64,000 nucleotides of DNA from Massilia soli (GTDB lineage Bacteria; Pseudomonadota; Gammaproteobacteria; Burkholderiales; Burkholderiaceae_D). This document shows, in pieces, positions 53,847-62,611 of the stretch (positions are counted from its first letter, which is position 1; each line of letters opens with the position of its first letter). Location: positions 1 to 64,000 of the forward strand of contig NZ_JAFBIL020000007.1 of assembly GCF_016809835.1 (NCBI RefSeq). The letters run 5' to 3'. Made by a program: the position numbers and the translations under genes. The notes beneath the pieces were generated by a model, which was not told the DNA's origin, searched no databases, and saw only the letters and a program-made list of their open reading frames with translations.

Positions 53847-53875
53847 TGGGCCCTGCATGCCAGGGCCCATTTTTT
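53847..53875 (+). terminator. Rho-independent terminator of the TerC/Alx gene
   Basis: TGGGCCCTG at 53847-53855 pairs with CAGGGCCCA at 53861-53869, followed directly by TTTTTT. It is the most canonical terminator in the window. Confidence 0.93.
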
Positions 53876-53901
53876 CAGACCACGTTTAAGATAGGAATAC
53901 C

Positions 53902-54303
53902 ATGCGCGCCTACCCGCCCGACAGTCCGGACGCCGCCGGCCGACTGCTTGCCCTGACGATGATCGTTGACGGCAAGCTGGCGGTCTCCGAGCTTGCCGCC
54001 CTCGACAGCAGCAAGATCCTCGACCATATCGACATCGACCTGGCCCGCTTCCAGGGCATGCTGCAAGACTTGTGCGACGACCTGCTGTCGTCGCAGCTTG
54101 ACGATGCGGTCCAGCTGGACGACGCGGCGATCGACCGCGTGCTGGCGGAAATTGCCGATCCGGATTTGCGCCGCCAGTTATTCGATGCCATGTGGTGCAT
54201 TGCCGATGCCGACAACTTGCTGGCCGATGCCGAGGCAGTGCTGTTGACACGGGCCAGCAATGCCTGGTCGGCGGAGCGTAACTTTCGCGCCGCCGTAGCT
54301 TAG
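53902..54303 (+). CDS. TerB-like (DjlA/TerB helical domain) protein
   Basis: A 133-residue acidic helical protein that fits the TerB/DjlA fold: RLLALTMIVDGKLAVSELAA, then LRRQLFDAMWCIADADNLLA, with the DG/ADxxxxxxE pattern seen in that family. It starts 59 bases after the TerC/Alx stop, beyond a strong terminator, so it needs its own promoter or read-through. Tellurite-type modules often group TerC and TerB. Its stop overlaps the DUF4153 gene on the other strand by four bases. Confidence 0.72.
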   Translation: MRAYPPDSPDAAGRLLALTMIVDGKLAVSELAALDSSKILDHIDIDLARFQGMLQDLCDDLLSSQLDDAVQLDDAAIDRVLAEIADPDLRRQLFDAMWCIADADNLLADAEAVLLTRASNAWSAERNFRAAVA

Positions 54304-56132
54304 TCCGGGCAGGTAAACAGCTCGGGCTCCCAGTGCGGACGCACGGCCAGGCGCATGTCGCCGATGTCGAGCTCACGCATGACGGGTGCCGCCAGGGTGT
54401 ATTTGCCGTCGATCAAGGCTTGCCTGAGTGAGGCGCATGCAGCAAGGCTCGACGGCAGCGTGCCGAGCGGCCGCCACTGTCCGGGTTTGACCTCGCTCAC
54501 CACCACGGCATTTGGCTCCGGCAAGGCGCCAAGCATGACGATTTCCGGTTTGCCGTCGCCTGTGAGATCGAGCAGTACCAGGTCGCACGCGCCGCGCTCG
54601 CCGCGCAGGCAGGCCGGATAAGGCGATCCGGATAACAGATTCAGGTTGGTCGTGAGAAAGCTTGCGGGTAAGCGGCTCCCCTTTGGCCACACGCGCGCGT
54701 TCTCGCTGAGCCGGACAGGCACCGGCTGCGCCAGCAGATCGGCTTGCTGGTGTACAGGCCCGTTCATTTTCTGGACCGCTGCGATCTTGTCGCGTACCAG
54801 CTGCGCATCCTGGCCCTGGAAATTAGCGCGCAGTTGTTCCAGCGCCACGTGGCCATGGCGTTTTCCTTCAAACCTCAGGTAGGCGAAGTCGAACTTGTCG
54901 GGCGCGACCTTGCCCGACTGCAGACGTGCCACCTGGCTTGCCACGGACAGGCGCGCCGGGTCGCCCAAGGGAGAGAACAGCGTCAACAGCATTCCAAGTA
55001 CCACAAATGCATTGGTAATGTTGGTGGTGGAAATGGCGATGCGGCGATCCGGCCGCAGCGCCGCCCATGCATAACCGGCGGCATAGATCGATGCCACGGC
55101 CAGGCATGCGGCCGCGACGATGCGGCTGGTAGTCCAGCCGTAATCGCCCACACGCAGGCTCAGCGCGTACAAGCCAATGAGCACAATCGGCGCAAGCAGG
55201 ACCGAGGCCACACGCACGCTGCCCTGTACTACCGGCGCCGCGGCGACATCCGGCGCGCCGTCCTGATACGCCGCATTGACCAGTACGACCAGCACGGCGG
55301 CCGCGCCGAGCAGCACCGCGGTGGCGCTGCGCGTGGCCCACAGCGGTTCAAGGCCGGTGAATGGCAGGCTTGCCAGGAATCCGCCGATGACCAGCACTGC
55401 GACCGGCAGTATCCATGACAGCAGCACCAGCAGCAAGGTGCGGATGCCGCGCACGATGGCCGGGCGCACGTCGGTAATGTGCATCGCGCACGAGAACGCC
55501 AACGCGATCATCGGAATGACGAACCACGATTCGCCGATTACCTGGCGCAGGAAGTCGAGCTTGATCAGCATGAACAGTTCGGAACCGAGCAGCAGCACCA
55601 GCCAGGTGACGCCGACGAACAAGGCACTGAAAGAGAGCTGGACGAACTGCTTCCATGCGGTTTCAAAATAGGCCGGATAGGAAGCGATGCGGCGCCGTTC
55701 GCCGGCGCCGGCCATCACCAGCGACTGCGCGATGAAGAACCCGGAGATGCAGACCACGATCAGCTGGCCGGTCAGGTTGGACGGATTATCGTTCGACGGT
55801 GAAGCGACGGCGCCCGGGCCGGCCGCGCGCCAGACATCGTAGGCGCCGAGCGCGCCGAGGATCGCCGCGGCAACCGGGATCCAGGTCAGCAGCTGGCGCC
55901 GATTCAGCGCACCGATGCTGGCGATGAAGAGGATGGGCACGATCAGCCACACCAGCACCAGCGGCCCGGCCAGCAACGGCTCAGACGATGGCCATGCCTT
56001 GGCCTTGAACGACTGGTACAGCAGATACAACACCAGCCCCTGGACTAGCCCGGCGGCGACGCGGATCGCGCCGATGTTGCTGGAAGGTAGGGATTGAGCC
56101 GGCCAGTTGCTGGCCATATCGGACGTCAGCAT
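54300..56132 (-). CDS. DUF4153-family membrane protein
   Basis: A 610-residue protein with about ten to eleven transmembrane helices in the first 400 residues. MAGAGERRRIASYPAYFETA and WKQFVQLSFSALFVGVTWLV, then SWFVIPMIALAFSCAMHITD, are the DUF4153 pattern. The last ~210 residues are soluble, probably periplasmic or cytoplasmic, and contain FDFAYLRFEGKRHGHVALEQ and DLVLLDLTGDGKPEIVML, the latter resembling a VCBS/FG-GAP-like calcium loop. The function is unknown. The start at 56132 follows AAGGGGAAG; an ATG at 56117 is an alternative. It lies alone between terB and the hydrolase gene. Confidence 0.75.
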   Translation of the reverse strand: MLTSDMASNWPAQSLPSSNIGAIRVAAGLVQGLVLYLLYQSFKAKAWPSSEPLLAGPLVLVWLIVPILFIASIGALNRRQLLTWIPVAAAILGALGAYDVWRAAGPGAVASPSNDNPSNLTGQLIVVCISGFFIAQSLVMAGAGERRRIASYPAYFETAWKQFVQLSFSALFVGVTWLVLLLGSELFMLIKLDFLRQVIGESWFVIPMIALAFSCAMHITDVRPAIVRGIRTLLLVLLSWILPVAVLVIGGFLASLPFTGLEPLWATRSATAVLLGAAAVLVVLVNAAYQDGAPDVAAAPVVQGSVRVASVLLAPIVLIGLYALSLRVGDYGWTTSRIVAAACLAVASIYAAGYAWAALRPDRRIAISTTNITNAFVVLGMLLTLFSPLGDPARLSVASQVARLQSGKVAPDKFDFAYLRFEGKRHGHVALEQLRANFQGQDAQLVRDKIAAVQKMNGPVHQQADLLAQPVPVRLSENARVWPKGSRLPASFLTTNLNLLSGSPYPACLRGERGACDLVLLDLTGDGKPEIVMLGALPEPNAVVVSEVKPGQWRPLGTLPSSLAACASLRQALIDGKYTLAAPVMRELDIGDMRLAVRPHWEPELFTCPD

Positions 56133-56187
56133 GCACTTCCCCTTTTGTCGGTCAGATCAATTCGGCGATTCCACCAGCCTTGTTCGC

Positions 56188-57186
56188 TTAGCGCGAGCGC
56201 TTCGCCTCCAACTGCTTCACGGTCTGATCGATCGCGCCGAAGATCGACTTTCCGGCCGCATCGAGCATCTCGATCTTGATGGCGTCGCCAAACAGCATGA
56301 ACGGCGTGCTGGCAATGCCATCGGCGATCATCTCCAGGCAACGCTTCTCGGCGATGCACGAGTAGCCGCGGCTGGCGTCCTTGTTCGACACGGTGCCCGA
56401 GCCGACAATGGTGCCGGCGCGCGCATTGCGCGATTTGCACAGGTGTGCGACCAGCTGCGGGAAATTGAACACCATGTCGACGCCGGCATGCGGCTGGCCG
56501 ACCAGCTTGCCGTTCCAGGTCGAGCGCAGCGGCAGGTGCACCTTGCCGCCCTTCCAGGCGTCCCCCAGTTCATCGGGCGTGACCGCCACCGGCGAAAAAC
56601 TCGACGCCGGTTTCGATTGCAGGAAGCCGAAACCCTTCGCCAGTTCCGGCGGGATCAGGTTGCGCAGCGACACATCGTTGACCAGCATCAAGAGCCTGAT
56701 CTGCTGGTGCGCTTCGTCCGGTGTCGCGCCCATCGGCACGTCGCCGGTGATCACCGCCACTTCCGCTTCAAAGTCGATGCCCCACTCTTCATGCGCCAGC
56801 ACGATGTCGGCCATCGGCCCCAGGAAATCGTCGCTGCCGCCCTGGTACATCAGCGGATCTTCCCAGAACGACTCGGGCATCTCGGCGTTGCGCGCCTTGC
56901 GCACCAGTTCGACATGGTTGACGTAGGCCGAGCCGTCGGCCCATTGATAAGCGCGCGGCAGCGGCGCCATGCACCTGGCCGGGTCGAAGTCGAAGGGCCG
57001 ATGGGCACGGCCGCTATTTAATAGCTGCGACAGTTCGTTGAGCTGCGGCGCGATGAAGGCCCAGTCGTCGAGGGCGGCCTGCATGGTCGGGGCGATGCCG
57101 TCGGCCAGGTGCGCGGTTTTCAGGTCGCGCGCAACGACGGCAAGCTGGCCGTCGCGCGAACCGTCGTTGATGGTGGCCAGTTTCAT
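56188..57186 (-). CDS. Fumarylacetoacetate hydrolase family protein
   Basis: A 332-residue enzyme of the FAH superfamily. The metal-binding acidic residues are in HEEWGIDFEAEVAVI, and SSFSPVAVTPDELGDAWKGG and GTIVGSGTVSNKDASRGYSC are characteristic of the bacterial fumarylacetoacetase branch. It could hydrolyse fumarylacetoacetate in tyrosine breakdown or a related acylpyruvate. No other tyrosine-degradation gene is in the window, so the substrate is open. The start overlaps the stop of the pseudouridine synthase gene (ATGA), so the two are translationally coupled despite having unrelated roles. Confidence 0.88.
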   Translation of the reverse strand: MKLATINDGSRDGQLAVVARDLKTAHLADGIAPTMQAALDDWAFIAPQLNELSQLLNSGRAHRPFDFDPARCMAPLPRAYQWADGSAYVNHVELVRKARNAEMPESFWEDPLMYQGGSDDFLGPMADIVLAHEEWGIDFEAEVAVITGDVPMGATPDEAHQQIRLLMLVNDVSLRNLIPPELAKGFGFLQSKPASSFSPVAVTPDELGDAWKGGKVHLPLRSTWNGKLVGQPHAGVDMVFNFPQLVAHLCKSRNARAGTIVGSGTVSNKDASRGYSCIAEKRCLEMIADGIASTPFMLFGDAIKIEMLDAAGKSIFGAIDQTVKQLEAKRSR

Positions 57187-57914
57187 GCTGTCGCCGGGCC
57201 TTGCGGGACGAGCAGGTCGAGCTGGGCTTGTTCCAGGAAACACCACTCGCCTTCGGCCAGGCCGAGCGCCTCGAGCGTCAGGTTGCCGATGGCCGAGCGG
57301 TGCAGCGCGCTGCAGTGGTTGCCGGCCGCAGCCAGCATGCGCTTGACCTGGTGATACTTGCCCTGTTCAAGGACGATCTCGAGCAGCTTGTCGCCGCGCT
57401 GCACGCACGACACGGCCGCCAGCGGCGCCGGTTCGTCATGCAGCTGCACGCCGGCGAGCAATTGCCCGATCAACTCGGACGTGACGGCGTCGGCCGTCGT
57501 CGCCTGGTAGATCTTGGGAATGTGCCGCTTTGGCGACGACTGGGCATGGATGAACGGGCCGTCGTCCGACATCAGCAGCATGCCCGTGGTGTCGTGATCG
57601 AGGCGGCCGACGGGTTGCACATCGCGCCAGGTAAATTGCTCGGGCAACAGCGTCAGCACGCCAGGATGGTGGCTCGGCTTGCGCGAACACTCGAAATTGG
57701 CTGGCTTGTTCAGCGCGATATAGACGCGTTCGCGGTACTTCCACTCTTCGTCGAAAACCTGCAGCACCAGGCCGTCGGTGTCGACGATGGTCTTGAACTT
57801 GTCGTGAGTCTCGCCGTTGATCGCCACTTCGCCATCTTCGATCAGCGCGCGGCAGTATTTGCGGGTGCCGAAACCCTGCGATTGCAGGATGCGGTCCAGG
57901 GATAATTTGCTCAT
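57183..57914 (-). CDS. rsuA: 16S rRNA pseudouridine synthase (RsuA family)
   Basis: A 243-residue enzyme that isomerises a uridine in 16S rRNA, U516 if it is true RsuA. An N-terminal S4-like RNA-binding segment (LDRILQSQGFGTRKYCRALI) leads to the synthase domain with VGRLDHDTTGMLLMSDDG, in which the Asp is catalytic. GKYHQVKRMLAAAGNHCSAL is also conserved. The ATG at 57914 fits the family N terminus. It is coupled to the hydrolase gene downstream. Confidence 0.9.
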   Translation of the reverse strand: MSKLSLDRILQSQGFGTRKYCRALIEDGEVAINGETHDKFKTIVDTDGLVLQVFDEEWKYRERVYIALNKPANFECSRKPSHHPGVLTLLPEQFTWRDVQPVGRLDHDTTGMLLMSDDGPFIHAQSSPKRHIPKIYQATTADAVTSELIGQLLAGVQLHDEPAPLAAVSCVQRGDKLLEIVLEQGKYHQVKRMLAAAGNHCSALHRSAIGNLTLEALGLAEGEWCFLEQAQLDLLVPQGPATA

Positions 57915-58159
57915 GGGCGAGACTTTAACAGAACGCCAGACGCCTCGAAAGCATGCCGTAAGAAGTGCCGCCGGGAAAGTTCATTGTTTTGGAGAATTTG
58001 AGTCGGCACAAGCTGCACGTTTGAGGAGGATCAAGAGTAACCAGTTTCGGGTTGTTACACTGAAACTTCATTAGGAATCGGCTGAATGATTCTGGTAAAA
58101 ATACCTAGCTCGTCCTTAAGACGAACGCGAAGCCGACAACATACAAAAGGGGAAACAGC

Positions 58160-58510
58160 ATGAGCTTCAAACAAGATTCTGCGCCCCATCTTGATGCCTC
58201 CAGGGACCTTGCGAATATGGGCTGTGCTGACGAAACGTGGACGGAAGACGAGGCGGCATGCAGCCATGCCGCCCAGGTTGTCGCGAAATTCGTGATCCAG
58301 CGCTGGCAGGATGGCAGCCGCCAACAGTGCGCCGACATGGCGCTGCCGCACAATCAGTCCGCCCGCGCACGCTGGCTGGTGAAAACCCAGCAAGGTTTGC
58401 AAGACTGGATAGAACGCGGCGGTTTTTCGCTGCCGGTCGACGCCCACGATGCCGCTGCCCTCGCCGGAACGGGCATCGTCCGTCCGACCCTGTACCAATT
58501 CCCCCGCTGA
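58160..58510 (+). CDS. Small protein of unknown function
   Basis: A 116-residue soluble protein I do not recognise. It has no signal peptide or membrane segment. It contains a helix-rich part (ACSHAAQVVAKFVIQRWQDG), a polar middle and a C-terminal segment with Pro and Trp (LQDWIERGGFSLPVDAHD). AAAAGGGG lies 10 bases upstream of the ATG, which makes it likely to be real. It is the only gene between rsuA (divergent) and sppA (convergent). Confidence 0.6.
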   Translation: MSFKQDSAPHLDASRDLANMGCADETWTEDEAACSHAAQVVAKFVIQRWQDGSRQQCADMALPHNQSARARWLVKTQQGLQDWIERGGFSLPVDAHDAAALAGTGIVRPTLYQFPR

Positions 58511-58555
58511 TACCCCCACCCGCCGCTGGCCCACCCTGGCGCCAGCGAAAACCCA

Positions 58556-58594
58556 CGCAAAAAAATGAAAACGACGGCATTGCGCCGCCGTTTT
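58556..58594 (-). terminator. Intrinsic terminator serving the sppA operon
   Basis: On the minus strand GAAAACGGCGGC pairs with GCCGTCGTTTTC across a GCAAT-type loop and is followed by an ATTTTTTT tract (plus-strand A-run at about 58558-58566). It lies about 190 bases beyond the sppA stop. On the plus strand the hairpin also ends the small gene at 58160, with only a weak T-run. Confidence 0.7.
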
Positions 58595-58786
58595 CAAGTC
58601 CCTTCACAGGACGCACTACGAGGAATGAGAATTCTCTCAGTACCGCATTTGGTATGCAGCGGTAGTTCGCTTCAATTGAAATGATGCCAACACGGTGGAT
58701 TGGTAATAGCGTCCCCCTTAGAATGAACTACAGGATTAAATATAGAACACCTGTCTGAACATACAAGGAAAATATTCGGTGGTAAA

Positions 58787-59782
58787 TTACCGCAGTTGCG
58801 GAAGATTGCCCGGGCCCATAGCTTTCACGGCCCCCTGGCCGACTGCCGCGCCGAATTTCTTCAATACCCGCTCAGGCAGGCCTTCGTGGGCCGTGTAATC
58901 GACAATGTCTTCCACCTTGACGATATCGCGGGCGACGGTGTCGACGGTTCCGAAACCATCCGCCAGGCCCATTTCGACCGCTTTCGCACCGCTCCAGTAC
59001 AGGCCGGAGAAGGTCTCCGGCGTTTCCTTCAAGCGCGTGCCGCGGCCGGCGCGCACCACCGCGATAAACTGCTGGTGAATTTCATTGAGCATCGCCTGGG
59101 CGTGCGCCTTATGTTTATCGGACTGGGGGCTGAACGGATCAAGGAAACCCTTGTTCTCGCCGGCAGTCATCAGGCGGCGCTCGACACCCAGCTTCTCCAT
59201 CGTGCCGGTAAAGCCGAAGCCGTCCATCAGTACGCCAACCGAGCCCACGATGCTCGCTTTGTTGACGAAAATGCGATCGGCCGCGGCGGCGATATAGTAC
59301 CCGCCGGAGGCGCACATCTCGTCCACCACCACGTACAGCTGCTTGGCCGGATACCCCAGCCGCAAGCGCTTGATTTCATCGACAATAATGCCGGCCTGGA
59401 CTGGACTGCCGCCCGGGCTGTTGATGCGCAAGACGACCGCGACCGAGCCGCTATCGGAAAACGCCTTGTTCAGCGAAGGCACCACATTGTCGGCCGCACC
59501 GCTGCCTTCCTCGTCGATATTGCCTTCAATTTCAATCAGTGCGGTGTGACGGCCCAGTGTCTCGTCGTCCGACCCGGGGTAGCTCAGGTCGAAGAAAATC
59601 CACAGGCCAACCACCGCAATGCCGATCATCAGCAGGCGGAAGAAAATATGCCAGCGGCGCGCGGCGCGCTGCTCCTTCAAGGTGGCGAACATCAGCTTTT
59701 CCAGCGTCTCGCGCTCCCAGTTGGAGCTGATCTCGCGTGGCGTCCTGCGGCTGTCGGGTTGGTGGCTTGGGGTCTCGTTCAT
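58787..59782 (-). CDS. sppA: S49 family signal peptide peptidase (SppA/SohB type)
   Basis: A 331-residue membrane-anchored serine protease that cleaves leftover signal peptides. One transmembrane helix lies at residues ~44-66 (WHIFFRLLMIGIAVVGLWIF). The catalytic Ser is Ser159 in DEMCASGGYYIA and the general-base Lys is Lys211 in TAGENKGFLDPFSP. INSPGGSPVQAG is the family oxyanion region. It is a single-domain, half-size form. It ends the rluC-HAD-Rieske-sppA operon, 21 bases after the Rieske gene. Confidence 0.92.
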   Translation of the reverse strand: MNETPSHQPDSRRTPREISSNWERETLEKLMFATLKEQRAARRWHIFFRLLMIGIAVVGLWIFFDLSYPGSDDETLGRHTALIEIEGNIDEEGSGAADNVVPSLNKAFSDSGSVAVVLRINSPGGSPVQAGIIVDEIKRLRLGYPAKQLYVVVDEMCASGGYYIAAAADRIFVNKASIVGSVGVLMDGFGFTGTMEKLGVERRLMTAGENKGFLDPFSPQSDKHKAHAQAMLNEIHQQFIAVVRAGRGTRLKETPETFSGLYWSGAKAVEMGLADGFGTVDTVARDIVKVEDIVDYTAHEGLPERVLKKFGAAVGQGAVKAMGPGNLPQLR

Positions 59783-59803
59783 ACTCGCTTATGGTTCACA
59801 CAG

Positions 59804-60187
59804 TTACGTCGCTTGCGGCAGGCCGATCAGATCGTCCGGCTGCCAAAAAATCTTGTCATCATGCTCACGCACAGCAATCGGGCGCAGCCGTCCACCCTTG
59901 CACGGCCCGCCAGCGCACAGGCCGCTGTCGGGAACGTAGATCGCCCCATGGGTGGCGCACATCAGGTACAGTCCGCTCGACTCGAAAAACTCGCCCTCCG
60001 CCCAGTCCAGTTCGATCGGTACGTGGGCACAGCGATTCAAGTAGGCGTGGGGCTTGCCGTCGTAGCGCACCACGAAACCGGTGGCCGGGTCGCCAAAGGC
60101 CTGCACCGGAAAGCGCACGCCCTTGCCGCCTTCGGCCACGGCGTCGGATGCGCAGATGAACACTTCGTGCGCCGCGTCGCCAGCCAT
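59804..60187 (-). CDS. Rieske [2Fe-2S] domain protein
   Basis: A 127-residue single-domain Rieske ferredoxin-like protein. The cluster ligands are Cys53 and His55 in RCAHVPIEL and Cys77 and His80 in MCATHGAIY, so both boxes (CxH and CxxH) are complete. There is no signal peptide, so it acts in the cytoplasm, probably in electron transfer. The ATG at 60187 overlaps the phosphatase stop (ATGA). A standalone Rieske gene next to a HAD phosphatase and sppA is a common proteobacterial arrangement of unknown meaning. Confidence 0.9.
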   Translation of the reverse strand: MAGDAAHEVFICASDAVAEGGKGVRFPVQAFGDPATGFVVRYDGKPHAYLNRCAHVPIELDWAEGEFFESSGLYLMCATHGAIYVPDSGLCAGGPCKGGRLRPIAVREHDDKIFWQPDDLIGLPQAT

Positions 60188-60846
60188 CAGGCGTTCTCTG
60201 CCAGCCACTGGTGCAATTCCGCGACGCTGCTGGCCGAGTACATCGGCAAGCAAGCGTCGAGCTGGTCGACCGGATGGGCGCCGTACTGAACCGCGATGCC
60301 GGCCGCGCCGGCATTATTGGCCATAAGCAAGTCGTGCGTGGTGTCGCCGATCATAACGGTGCGGCGCAGGTCCTGGCCTAATTCCCTGGTCAATTCTTGC
60401 AGCATTGCAGGGTGCGGCTTGGAAAATGTCTCGTCGGCGCAACGAGTTGCATCGAACAGCGAGAGCAAGCCGACGGCGTTCAGCGCGCGGTTTAGTCCGA
60501 CCCGGCTCTTGCCGGTCGCCACCGCAAGGAAATAGGCTTGTTGCGACAGCTCGGTCAGCATCTCGCGTACGCCGTCAAATAGCACCAGATCGTGGTCTTT
60601 TGAGAGGAAATGGAAGCGATAGCGCTCCACCATCCGTGGATACATGGCCGGGTCGATGCCAGGCATGACGGCCTGCATGGCCTCGAACAGGCCCAGCCCG
60701 ATCACATGCGACGCCGCTTCATCGTTGGGAACCGGCAGGCCGAGATCCTTTGCTGCTGCCTGAATACATTTGACGATGGTGGCGGTGCTGTCCATCAGCG
60801 TGCCGTCCCAATCGAAGACGATCAGATCAAATTGCTTTCTTGCCAT
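60187..60846 (-). CDS. HAD-IA family phosphatase (phosphoglycolate phosphatase-like)
   Basis: A 219-residue HAD hydrolase. Motif I is VFDWDGTLMDS (nucleophile Asp12, acid/base Asp14). The cap domain contains HVIGLGLFEAMQAVM. The later motifs are VATGKSR (motif II), KPHPAML (motif III) and VMIGDTTHDLLMANNAGA (motif IV). Similarity is to Gph-like proteins, but the substrate is not deducible. The ATG at 60846 has GGAGA upstream. It is the second gene of the rluC operon. Confidence 0.9.
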   Translation of the reverse strand: MARKQFDLIVFDWDGTLMDSTATIVKCIQAAAKDLGLPVPNDEAASHVIGLGLFEAMQAVMPGIDPAMYPRMVERYRFHFLSKDHDLVLFDGVREMLTELSQQAYFLAVATGKSRVGLNRALNAVGLLSLFDATRCADETFSKPHPAMLQELTRELGQDLRRTVMIGDTTHDLLMANNAGAAGIAVQYGAHPVDQLDACLPMYSASSVAELHQWLAENA

Positions 60847-60923
60847 TTTCTCCGGCCGCGTCAGCGGCCAGCTCCTGTCCAAATAGGTGTCGGCGGGCCG
60901 AAAAATCAGCCCGCATTCTTGTT

Positions 60924-61928
60924 TTAGCGTTTCGCGGTGGTAAGCGGTTTTCCCAAGCTTACCAAGAAACGTTCGCATTCTGCCGGCAGCGGTGCATTTA
61001 TCGTCATCGGCTTGCCGGTCTCGGGGTGGGTAAACGTAATCTGGTGCGCGTGCAGGAACATGCGCTTGAGCGCCCCACGACTGTCGTCGGCCTTGAGCAG
61101 GATCCGGTTGAGCGCGAAATCGCCGTATTTGTCGTCACCGAGAATCGGAAAGCCCGACGATGCGAGGTGTACCCGGATCTGGTGGGTACGCCCGGTCTTC
61201 AGCTCGGCCTCCAGCAGGGCGAAGCGCTGCCATTTGCGCAGCAGGCTGAACACCGTGTGCGACTCCATCCCGCCGGCCTGTACGCAGACGCGGCGCTCGC
61301 CTTCGGCGGTGGTGTATTTATGCAGCGGCAACTTGACATGCTGGCGCGCGTTCTGCCAGTCGCCCGCCACCATGGTCAGGTAACGCTTGTCGGTCAGGCC
61401 GTCGCGCATCTGCTCGTGCAGGTTAGTAAGTGCTGACCTTTTCTTCGCCAGCAGCAGCAGGCCCGAGGTCTCGCGGTCCAGCCGGTGCACCAGTTCGAGG
61501 AACTTGGCGTCCGGGCGCGATGCGCGCAGCTGTTCGATCACGCCGTAGGACACGCCGGAGCCGCCATGGACCGCGACGCCGCATGGCTTGTCGATGATCA
61601 GCAGATGCGCATCTTCATGGAGGATCGCGAATTCGGCGCCCGGAACGGCGGCCTGGCTGGCCTTCTCGGCGATCCGGACCGGCGGAATGCGGACCACGTC
61701 GCCGCTTTCGAGGCGGTACATCTGGTCGATGCGGCCTTTGTTGACACGCACCTCGCCCGAGCGCAGGATGCGGTAGACGTGGCTCTTGGGCACCCCTTTG
61801 CAGATGCGCAGCAGGTAGTTGTCAATACGCTGGCCTGCTTCTTCTTCGGTGATGGTGACGAACTGGGCTTGCGGTTGGAGTGGCGCCGGCTGTGATGAAG
61901 GGGGAACAACATCTTTTTGCATCTTCAT
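60924..61928 (-). CDS. rluC: 23S rRNA pseudouridine synthase RluC
   Basis: A 334-residue enzyme forming pseudouridines in 23S rRNA. An S4 RNA-binding domain (QRIDNYLLRICKGVPKSHVY, RILRSGEVRVNKGRI) precedes the synthase domain with the catalytic Asp in VHRLDRETSGLLLLAKKR. FALLEAELKTGRTHQIRVHL is also diagnostic. The ATG at 61928 (GGAAGAC upstream) is the best start; another at 61967 is not preceded by a ribosome site. It is divergent from rne, a pairing found in many proteobacteria. Confidence 0.94.
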   Translation of the reverse strand: MKMQKDVVPPSSQPAPLQPQAQFVTITEEEAGQRIDNYLLRICKGVPKSHVYRILRSGEVRVNKGRIDQMYRLESGDVVRIPPVRIAEKASQAAVPGAEFAILHEDAHLLIIDKPCGVAVHGGSGVSYGVIEQLRASRPDAKFLELVHRLDRETSGLLLLAKKRSALTNLHEQMRDGLTDKRYLTMVAGDWQNARQHVKLPLHKYTTAEGERRVCVQAGGMESHTVFSLLRKWQRFALLEAELKTGRTHQIRVHLASSGFPILGDDKYGDFALNRILLKADDSRGALKRMFLHAHQITFTHPETGKPMTINAPLPAECERFLVSLGKPLTTAKR

Positions 61929-62611
61929 TTGCTCTGTCTTCCCAGAAATTCTCTCTAAGTCCTTCATTTTGAATATATAATCGACAGGCGGCGGTCAAAC
62001 CTCTGCTGGTGTAAGAATTAAAACGATATTTTACACAGGGGCGTCTCCATCGGCCTCGCCAAATTGCAAATTCGATGGAAAAAAATGTGTACGCACATTC
62101 CTGCGCGAATCAGGGTTGCACCGTAGTTGTAATCGGATACCGCGCATGAGTGCTGAATTGGATTGCTTGGAATTTTAAGGATAAGTACCGGCAAGCCGGC
62201 CTGTAGGCGGGCTCGCCGGATGATGGCGTCGATAACGCTTGTCGTTTTCGCCCGACCGGATTTTCGCTTCGTACTTGAGGCTTGTGAGGTAAAGGCAGCA
62301 ATGCCTGGGTATCCAAGCCTTTGTATGTTCGCCAAACCGCGGTCTGGCCATTGATTTGCTCACCGCCTGGCTGTTAGCCGTGCCCCACGTTCGACCGGGC
62401 TGCATTCGGCAAGTTGCAGGTGATGCGTGCACTCGGCATGTCGATCGACCCCACAGCGCCTGTTACGGCCATGACGCGCAGCGTCAGCGCGCCGTACGCT
62501 TAGGCATACCCACATCCGGCATCTCCACTTCTAGCGTACATCCCGTGTACTTTTTGCCGCTTTAACAAGCGGCACTGGATCGGCCCTCGCGGGCCGCGGA
62601 GTTAATAAAAA
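61929..62611. other. Long rne/rluC intergenic region and probable rne leader
   Basis: About 680 bases without a convincing gene. Visible structures are a perfect inverted repeat AATGTG/CACATT (62084-62099), a GC-rich stem CCGGCAAGCC / GGCTCGCCGG (62188-62219, one mismatch), a TGCCGC/GCGGCA stem around 62553-62572, and GGCCC/GGGCC near 62582-62595. Enterobacterial rne has a long structured leader through which RNase E controls its own mRNA; a similar role here is inference. A minus-strand reading frame at 62018-62335 has no protein-like features. Confidence 0.5.

Noticed and set aside
62018-62335. A 105-codon minus-strand frame in the rne leader
   Set aside because: No ribosome site, no recognised family, and composition like non-coding DNA; the region is better explained as leader and promoters.
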